A stretch of 64,000 bases of DNA from Hondaea fermentalgiana (lineage: Eukaryota > Sar > Bigyra > Thraustochytrida > Thraustochytriidae), in the NCBI GenBank assembly GCA_014084085.1, contig NPFB01000057.1, forward strand, positions 71,548-135,547. Reading direction: 5' to 3'. Shown piece after piece: positions 58,426 through 64,000 of the stretch. Under the pieces are notes generated by a model that saw only the letters and a program-made list of their open reading frames with translations, was not told the origin of the DNA and ran no database searches. The stretch's first letter is position 1. Each line of letters begins with the position of its first letter. The position numbers were made by a program, and so were the translations under genes.

Positions 58426-59414
58426 AAAGAAGGTTCATTCGGCATGCGTGAGTTTCTTCTTCTGCTTCAATGCTGTCGCGCAGAGAAACAAACCTCTAGG
58501 ACTGCGAGCATCAGGGCGGACAACACATAATTCATATCTTCAAGATTCACTTTCTAATTCAAAGACCAATTCCTTTTTCCAAGAAGTGTTGACGTTAGTG
58601 GCTGTACCACGGTGTATGAAAAAGATGCGAAATGAAATTGTGGCAGCTACGTGGTTGCATGAGTCGGCCACAAGCGTCCTTCTACTTTTACCCTTTGCTG
58701 TATGTAGTGGTCACATTGTTGTGCTTTCTTCATCAGGAAGGCGAAAAGTTGATAGATCGATATCTTAGCAAAGTTCCGGCCAGTCAGAGCTCTAGAAAAC
58801 GAGGAAAGGCCAATGAGCGCCAAGCTCAAGGCGACTGACGTCCCAAATTCGTTTATGATGCCATTCGTGCTGCATTTGCTGAGCTCACACAAACACGTCT
58901 TTTGATGAATGTCCGAACATGTTATAGTGGTGCTCAGATCGTCTCAACTGTGCGCTGTGCTCGTACCCAGATGGTGTGGGCATGCATCTTGAGATCGGCC
59001 ATGATGAGGCAAGTCGCGGCGCTGTTGACGGACGATACGTGGGGCTCAGTGCCGCATCGTTGCCATTTTCTTCAAGTGACGCAAAGTCTCCCCTTCCAAA
59101 GGAAACAATCTTACTTTCGAGTTGTTTTTTGTTTTTCTGTTTTTCTGAATGTCACCCGTCGATGTGACTTGAAGACAAGTTCATGTTTTTCCTGTTTGAA
59201 ACGGGCAATGCTACCCGTCTGACGTGAATGGGGAACTCGGCTCGTGAAACGCGATCATCGTCGTCTTTCGTTTTTCTCCATCAGTGCATTGGAGAAACGG
59301 AGAAATAAAACACTGGGAATAGTGCCATGCTGTCAAACAACAACAAAATTCAACCACTAGCAAATCATTCACGTTTACATGCTCATTACACTCCTCAAGA
59401 TAGTTTTCCCTTTA
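58426..59414. other. Convergent region with several coding-like stretches
   Basis: A plus ORF from an ATG at 58632 to 58838 (68 codons) has a hydrophobic segment FYFYPLLYVVVTLLCFL and a polar tail. Further along, frames read AIRAAFAELTQTRLLMN (about 58860-58910) and, after an acceptor-like CTCAG at 58938, DRLNCALCSYPDGVG and GMHLEIGHDEASRGAVDG (to about 59130). Three frames carry protein-like pieces, which suggests an intron-containing or frameshifted small gene, but I cannot assemble it. Confidence 0.35.
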
Positions 59415-60914
59415 TTACATTTCTTCCGCGGAAGCAGGACCCGATACTACCGACGCGGCAACGTGAAACTTGCTAGCCTCTGACACCTTGACAAAGACGC
59501 GCTTTCCCTGAAGTGCATCGTCGCGCGGCGTAATCACCACTTTGACATAAGCATCGGTGTGGCCCACACTCTGCGTCCCATCGCGCGAAACCTCCTCGGA
59601 GACCCAGCATGGGACAGTCTTGCCAACAAGATGTTCATGCGGCATGTATGTCTCAAAATAGGCAGAAATCCGTCGACTCCTATCCTTGACAACCTGCGTC
59701 TGCAGACGCTTCATCTTTGCCGCCGGTGTTCCTGGCCGCGGGTAAAATTGCGAAATGTTCAGAACGGGAAACTTGTACTTGGCCACAAGCTCCATCGTCT
59801 CGTCAAAGTCATCCTCCGTCTCGGTGGGAAATCCGCAAATGATATCGGTCGCAAGCGTCAAGCCCGGGACATGCTTGAGCATGTAGTCCGCCGCGCGCTC
59901 AAACTCTTCCACCGTGTACTCACGACGCATCGCGTCCAATACCGCATTGCTTCCAGACTGAACCGGCATGTGCAGAAACTTGAACATGTGACCGCTGCGC
60001 ATGGCTGCCGCAATGCGGTCGAGCTGGGCAAGGATGAAGGGCGGATTTGTCATGCCGAGGCGCAGCATGCGATCCGGAAGACCGCGTGCTGCAACGGCTT
60101 GCGTGAGCCTTTCCAGGAGACTGCCCAAATTTGTCCCCAGATCGCGCCCATACGCCCCAGTGTCTTCGCTGGCGAGCCATATCTCGCGCGCCGCGAGACC
60201 GTCTTCGTCGTCCTCTTCAGCGAGGACATTCTCCACACGCGCTACAATTGCGTCTGGGTCATAGCTACCCAACTTGCCTCGCGCATGCTTGGTCTTGCAG
60301 TACGTACAGCTGCCCAGACACCCTGTGCTGAGCGGCACAATTTCCACAAGCTTGTTCTTGCGGACCTTGGGCATGTCGAGACGTGGCAGCTCTTTCTTAC
60401 CGAGAAGACGTACCGTGTTGCCCTTGAGTGCCTGCTCCACGACCTCGACAATGCGATCAATTTGAGTCACGCCCAGCACACTCGTCTTTTCGAGCCCTTT
60501 CAGCTTGCGATCGGCCTGCGGGACGCAGCCCGCCACCACGACGGGCTTGCCCAGCTTTTGGCCCTGCTCCACCACGTGCAAGAACGCCGACTGCGAGGGG
60601 TCTTTCACTGTGCAGCTGTTTACGAGCCACACGTCGGCCTCCTCCTTTGTCTCTGCCATGCGGTACCCGTACTCCACCAGCGCGCCCTCCATGTACTCGC
60701 CGTCGCTCACGTTGTGCGAGCACCCGAACGTCTTGCTCCAGAACGAGCCCACGCCCGGCACGCCGTCCTGGCGCGCCGCGGCTGCAACCGCGGGGCTCTC
60801 GTCCTTCGGGCCCCGCGCCCTGCCGCGCGCGAGCACCACGCCGCCGCCGCCGCGCCCCGCCGCGCGCTCGCCGCCGCCCGCGTCGGCGCCCGCGAGGTCC
60901 TCGATGTCCTCCAT
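59415..60914 (-). CDS. CDKAL1: CDKAL1, tRNA t6A37 methylthiotransferase
   Basis: 499 residues from the ATG at 60914, which starts MEDIEDLAG as in this family; the longer open frame has only TTG upstream. It converts t6A to ms2t6A at position 37 of tRNA-Lys(UUU), using radical SAM chemistry. N-terminal MTTase domain cysteines occur in KTFGCSHNVSDGEYMEG, NSCTVKDPS and VAGCVPQADR (first Fe-S cluster). The radical SAM triad is in STGCLGSCTYCKTKHARG (about residues 196-213). Then LASEDTGAYGRD, LHMPVQSGSNAVL, TDIICGFPTETEDDFDET and NISQFYPRPGTPAA follow, with a C-terminal TRAM domain. No obvious C-terminal membrane helix (animal CDKAL1 is ER tail-anchored). It is divergent from NOL9. Confidence 0.95.
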   Translation of the reverse strand: MEDIEDLAGADAGGGERAAGRGGGGVVLARGRARGPKDESPAVAAAARQDGVPGVGSFWSKTFGCSHNVSDGEYMEGALVEYGYRMAETKEEADVWLVNSCTVKDPSQSAFLHVVEQGQKLGKPVVVAGCVPQADRKLKGLEKTSVLGVTQIDRIVEVVEQALKGNTVRLLGKKELPRLDMPKVRKNKLVEIVPLSTGCLGSCTYCKTKHARGKLGSYDPDAIVARVENVLAEEDDEDGLAAREIWLASEDTGAYGRDLGTNLGSLLERLTQAVAARGLPDRMLRLGMTNPPFILAQLDRIAAAMRSGHMFKFLHMPVQSGSNAVLDAMRREYTVEEFERAADYMLKHVPGLTLATDIICGFPTETEDDFDETMELVAKYKFPVLNISQFYPRPGTPAAKMKRLQTQVVKDRSRRISAYFETYMPHEHLVGKTVPCWVSEEVSRDGTQSVGHTDAYVKVVITPRDDALQGKRVFVKVSEASKFHVAASVVSGPASAEEM

Positions 60915-61131
60915 CCCGGCCAACTTGCGTGGATCGTCCTCCACCTCCACCTCGCCTTTGATGACTGCGTTCTGCCTGGCGCCATCCACTGCGCAACCCC
61001 TTCTCAACTGCGCAACCCATTTTGACTGCGCAACCCCCTAATCTGTCGAGTGCGCAACCCATTTTAGAGCGGCGGCGGGACTGCTTGGCATCCAGAGCGA
61101 GAAAGCGGTGGACCCGAGCGCGCGCGGGACC
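60915..61131. promoter_or_regulatory. Compact bidirectional promoter of CDKAL1 and NOL9
   Basis: Only 217 bases separate the two ATGs. The centre holds four same-orientation copies of TGCGCAACCC. Confidence 0.6.
60990..61060. repeat. Four copies of the 10-mer TGCGCAACCC
   Basis: Copies at 60990-60999, 61009-61018, 61027-61036 and 61051-61060, starting 19, 18 and 24 bases apart. Two pairs share a longer context (ACTGCGCAACCC; CGCAACCCATTTT). A clustered, same-strand exact word inside a short bidirectional promoter suggests a transcription-factor site array. Confidence 0.8.
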
Positions 61132-62544
61132 ATGGCGTCTCTCTGGGCGTCGAGCGCGACGACGGAGGCCGAGGTCACGACCGATGCTGGGTGGGACCGG
61201 GCGCTGGCGTCTCTGACGCGGCGTGTCGCCAAGCTGGGCGCTGGCGACGGCAAGAGGCGAGCCGGTGGTGACGGCGACGACAAAGACAGCGCCACGGTTA
61301 AGGGCGCCGAGGGCGAAATGCACGTTGGTGTGCTTGGCGCCAAGGGCCTTGGCAAGTCGACCTTTTTGCGAGTAGCGGCCTCTCGAGCACTTGACGCCGC
61401 ATCTTCGGATATAAAAGTCTTTGTGCTTGACACCGACCCGGGCCAGCCGCTCTTTGAGCTTCCCGGCACGCTTTCGCTCTACGAGGCGGTCTTTGAGAAT
61501 CATGCCGCCGTTGACGGCAAACCCGCTGCGAAAAAGCGCAAGCTGGCGGGAAAGAAAAGACCACGTGCAACGAATGACGCAAACGGACAACAAAATCGGT
61601 CGTGGCAATCTTGCGCGTCAGTTTTCCTTGGCGACGTGAGTCCTGCTATGCACCCGAGCTCTTACATGGACTGCATTGCTGCTCTCTTTCGTGTGTATGA
61701 GCGTCGGTCTGCCGATGCACCGTCCGTGCTCTTTGTCAATTTTCAGGGATGGTCGCTTGGCCTTGGCGCCGTCATGACCGCTGCGGCCATGCAAATGGCT
61801 CGTATCGGTCAAGCCGTACACCTCCGCCACATGTCCAAGGCTGACGCCATCGAGTACGACGCCAAGGCCTTGGATCGCGTATATCGTCTCTCGCCAGCCC
61901 ACATTGCAGGTTCCGCCGAGTCGGCCCGCGAGATGCGCTTTTTGCGATTTGCCAGCTACTTTGGCGCGCACAACTTGGCTGACCTTGACCTCAAGCGCGC
62001 TTTCTCTCTTGAGTGCCCTCGCGAGATTCAGCTTGCTAGCCTGCGCGCTGACGAATCTGCAGACCTGGACCTCGCCTCTGCTGTTGAAGGAGCTCTCGTG
62101 AGTATTTGCCGACCCTTTGATGAGAGAACGTGTGCGCAAGCATCTCTGTCCCAAAGCGCGGATGCAGAGCAGCAACAAGACGGCGAGGATGAGGACGATC
62201 AAGCGTCGAGCGACAACGAGAGCCACGTGTCTTCTTCCACGATGGGCCCTCGATTCGAAGTTATTGCAATGGGCTATGTGCGTGCGTCCCAAAATGGAGT
62301 ACTGACTGTGGTCTCGCCCGTTTCCAAGCAAGATCTCGTCGCGCGCGGCATGACGCACCTTGTCCTCGGCACACAAGGCGCGCCGCTCGCACGTTGGCAA
62401 GCAAGTGACGTGGAAGCAGTGGCCAATGCCTCGGATCGGGCATTTTTTGCCGACCCCGACGTCGGTCTCGACCTCGTGCCACCGTCAGGAGTAAATCGCA
62501 AGAACCTCAAGCGTCGCCGGCTCGCCAATCGCGCGAGGCGATAA
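61132..62544 (+). CDS. NOL9: NOL9/GRC3-type polynucleotide 5'-kinase
   Basis: 470 residues from the ATG at 61132 (the GTG at 61108 is not used). Nucleolar 5'-hydroxyl kinase that with LAS1L processes the ITS2 pre-rRNA spacer. P-loop GAKGLGKSTFLR near residue 69. The Clp1/Grc3 hallmark DTDPGQPLFELPG follows. Then VFLGDVSPAMHPSSY (the family's G-x-x-SP block), VNFQGWSLGLG (equivalent of the conserved NT-GW-G motif) and a lineage-specific acidic Gln-rich insert. The end is basic (KRRRLANRARR), fitting nucleolar location. It is shorter than human NOL9 (about 700), mainly at the N-terminus. Confidence 0.85.
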   Translation: MASLWASSATTEAEVTTDAGWDRALASLTRRVAKLGAGDGKRRAGGDGDDKDSATVKGAEGEMHVGVLGAKGLGKSTFLRVAASRALDAASSDIKVFVLDTDPGQPLFELPGTLSLYEAVFENHAAVDGKPAAKKRKLAGKKRPRATNDANGQQNRSWQSCASVFLGDVSPAMHPSSYMDCIAALFRVYERRSADAPSVLFVNFQGWSLGLGAVMTAAAMQMARIGQAVHLRHMSKADAIEYDAKALDRVYRLSPAHIAGSAESAREMRFLRFASYFGAHNLADLDLKRAFSLECPREIQLASLRADESADLDLASAVEGALVSICRPFDERTCAQASLSQSADAEQQQDGEDEDDQASSDNESHVSSSTMGPRFEVIAMGYVRASQNGVLTVVSPVSKQDLVARGMTHLVLGTQGAPLARWQASDVEAVANASDRAFFADPDVGLDLVPPSGVNRKNLKRRRLANRARR

Positions 62545-62622
62545 GGAGGCCGGCCATTCACGCTTGCCCGCTCCTTGGTTAGTTTTTGTTATAAAAGTCA
62601 TCTTTTTTTTTTTGGAGAGGAT

Positions 62623-63177
62623 CTACGCGCTGACAGCGCTCAGTTTGTGTGCAAGAAAGTCCTCCATCTGGTCCGCGTCCCACCCGCGCACATCGATGCG
62701 CCTTACCGCATCTCCATCGGCGTTTCGCAAGATGAGTTCCGGCCAGCGCGCAAAGCGATCCGTGACCATGAGCGCATCGCCAAATCGTGCGCTCTTTTTG
62801 TTAATGAAATCAGCCACCGCGGGAAAACCTGCGATGCGAAACCTGTCTACAAGAAGCTCGGCACTTGCTATGGCCTGAGCTCCATCTGCGTGCGCCGCAT
62901 CATCGTCCTCGTCCGCCGTGGAAGCATCCGTGCAGCAACGTTTGCAGTCCTCGACTACCTTGGCTGCTGTGTCGTCGTCGCCAACTGCTTCTGCCAACCG
63001 CACGCAAGTAGCACAGTGTAGGTCGCCGACGTCAAAACCGGCCTCGGCGCAGAGCGAAGCGTCCGCCTCGGCGTGCACGAGCCCTACTGCCGCCGCGGCG
63101 AGCGCTGCCACGATTGCTGCACGTCCAAACGCGCGCATCTTTCTCTGTTTGGGGGGTTTGGCTTTGGCCAATGGCAT
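62623..63177 (-). CDS. SELENOF (Sep15)-like ER protein lacking the redox site
   Basis: 184 residues from the ATG at 63177, or 171 from the ATG at 63138, where MRAFGRAAIVAALAAAAVGLVHA is a clean signal peptide. Mature part: SLCAEAGFDVGDLHCATC then DCKRCC reproduces the Cys-rich module by which SELENOF binds the folding sensor UGGT in the ER. A linker rich in acidic and Ala residues precedes the thioredoxin-like domain. There the human CGU redox motif aligns without gaps to DRF (ELLVDRFRIAGFPAV), so neither Sec nor Cys is present. The rest of the domain is kept (WPELILRNADGDAVRRIDVRGW, DFLAHKL). No in-frame TGA occurs, so this is not a missed selenocysteine. It is convergent with NOL9, stops 78 bases apart. 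Confidence 0.85.
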   Translation of the reverse strand: MPLAKAKPPKQRKMRAFGRAAIVAALAAAAVGLVHAEADASLCAEAGFDVGDLHCATCVRLAEAVGDDDTAAKVVEDCKRCCTDASTADEDDDAAHADGAQAIASAELLVDRFRIAGFPAVADFINKKSARFGDALMVTDRFARWPELILRNADGDAVRRIDVRGWDADQMEDFLAHKLSAVSA

Positions 63178-64000
63178 TTTTTTTGTTAGGTCAAGCTTGA
63201 CCTTGACGATGTCCTGTGACACATTGCGATCGACAATGAAGAAAAGTTGGTGGGAAATTGCAGTCCGAGCGACACGGAAAGGGGGGCGTTGTTTAATTTT
63301 AAAGTTAATTTGCTGGCCGTGCCGGCCAAGGTGTATACGTAGTCGATTCGATTCGATTCGATTGGATTCGAGCCGAGATCTAAGTCTCCGTCTTCTATTT
63401 TATTTTAGCTTCACCAAGTCTCCGTCAATTATGGCCTCATTGGCGTCAATTCGCTGCGCTCACCTACCTCGGCCAAATTAATTTCCTAAGGCGTGGGCCT
63501 ATGTCGGTCTTAGTAGTATTGCCCTGGTTCATCCAAAACGTCCTTGTGACTGCATCGTTTCTCGACCTAGGGGTTGATCGCTTGTGCCTTCTGCCACGTC
63601 ATCACCATCTCTTTCCTCGCCTAGGTAGTAAAAAACAGAAACAAGAAAAAAAAACACCTTCTCGCTCACACGACGATCAGGCTCGGAATCCGACCTCGCC
63701 CGACCTCCTCACGCCTGCCCGGCCAAGAAGATCTCTGTCGCAGCTCCACCCGCGCGTCTCCGTCCCCGCCCACCCTCGCGAGGCCGCCCTCTCGCCTCCG
63801 CTGCGAGCGCCCGCGAGGCGCGCTCCAACCGCCGCGGCGCCGCAGTCTCGCGATCTTTTCCCCCTCCCTCCCTGCCTGCTCTCTGTTCCTCTTTCCCGGC
63901 AATAGCGCACTTGCGGCGGCGCATAGCGCGCTTGCGCGGCGGCACGGCGCACTTGCGGCGGCGCGGGGCAAGGGCGCTATGGCGGCGCGCCGCCAGCTCG
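63178..64000. other. Right-edge intergenic region
   Basis: Upstream of the SELENOF-like gene. It contains the GATTC repeat and, from about 63680, a GC-rich block with CGCACTTGCGGCGGCG words. ORFs here are compositional; no gene supported. Confidence 0.5.
63343..63370. repeat. GATTC pentanucleotide repeat
   Basis: Four perfect GATTC units followed by a variant one. Confidence 0.85.

Noticed and set aside
59559..61025. 488-codon plus-strand ORF opposite CDKAL1
   Set aside because: Perfect antisense of a well-supported gene; Arg/His/Leu-rich without family motifs.
62820..62850. Missed selenocysteine in the SELENOF-like protein
   Set aside because: No in-frame TGA is present; the codons at the site encode Asp-Arg-Phe directly.

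Overview
The window looks like nuclear DNA of a flagellated, GC-rich, intron-poor protist. Most genes are single long ORFs. A minority have one or two short GT-AG introns of about 60-220 bases. The content is purely eukaryotic: axonemal dynein heavy chain, mitotic cyclin B, the UFM1-conjugating enzyme UFC1, sideroflexin, TTC5, CDKAL1, NOL9-type kinase, galactocerebrosidase, an NPEPL1-type aminopeptidase and a RING-CH protein. The style fits a stramenopile, most likely a thraustochytrid, but that assignment is inference from overall character and was not tested. Two runs of exactly 100 N (30736-30835 and 53109-53208) are assembly gaps. Because starts here should be ATG, many CDS entries begin downstream of the open frame's first GTG or TTG.

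Layout: 1-10142 is the 3' three quarters of an inner-arm-type dynein heavy chain. From 10.6 to 28.6 kb genes are densely packed, often in convergent or divergent pairs: sideroflexin (-), ankyrin-repeat protein (+), a hidden two-exon 49-residue gene (-), a membrane-anchored TPR/GT41 glycosyltransferase fusion (+), two-exon UFC1 (-), a histidine phosphatase with an acidic-basic tail (+), a single-pass membrane protein (+), a calcyphosin-like EF-hand protein (-), TTC5 (+), a small intron-containing gene (+) and a basic disordered protein (+). From 29 to 50.5 kb come an FHA/RING-CH/FHA protein running into a gap (-), a COG0523 GTPase (-), an SDR (+), NPEPL1-like aminopeptidase (+), a BioD-like P-loop protein (-), cyclin B (-), a multipass membrane protein with a clear intron (-), an SLC37-type transporter (+) and a BTB/BACK/WD40 protein (-). 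From 50.5 to 55.6 kb is a low-complexity, gap-containing block with no gene I can support. From 55.6 to 63.2 kb are galactocerebrosidase with a lectin-like tail (+), CDKAL1 (-) and NOL9/GRC3 (+) sharing a promoter with four copies of one 10-mer, and a SELENOF relative (-) whose Cys-Gly-Sec site is replaced.

There is no operon logic, but themes recur: flagellum and tubulin biology (dynein, calcyphosin-like protein, TTC5), the secretory pathway (GT41 fusion, SELENOF-like, GALC), ubiquitin-like or ubiquitin signalling (UFC1, RING-CH, BTB) and RNA modification or processing (CDKAL1, NOL9). The most unusual items are the GT41 fusion predicted to face the ER/Golgi lumen, the SELENOF homologue with DRF in place of CGU, short intron-containing genes a plain ORF scan misses, and recurrent 5-bp satellites.
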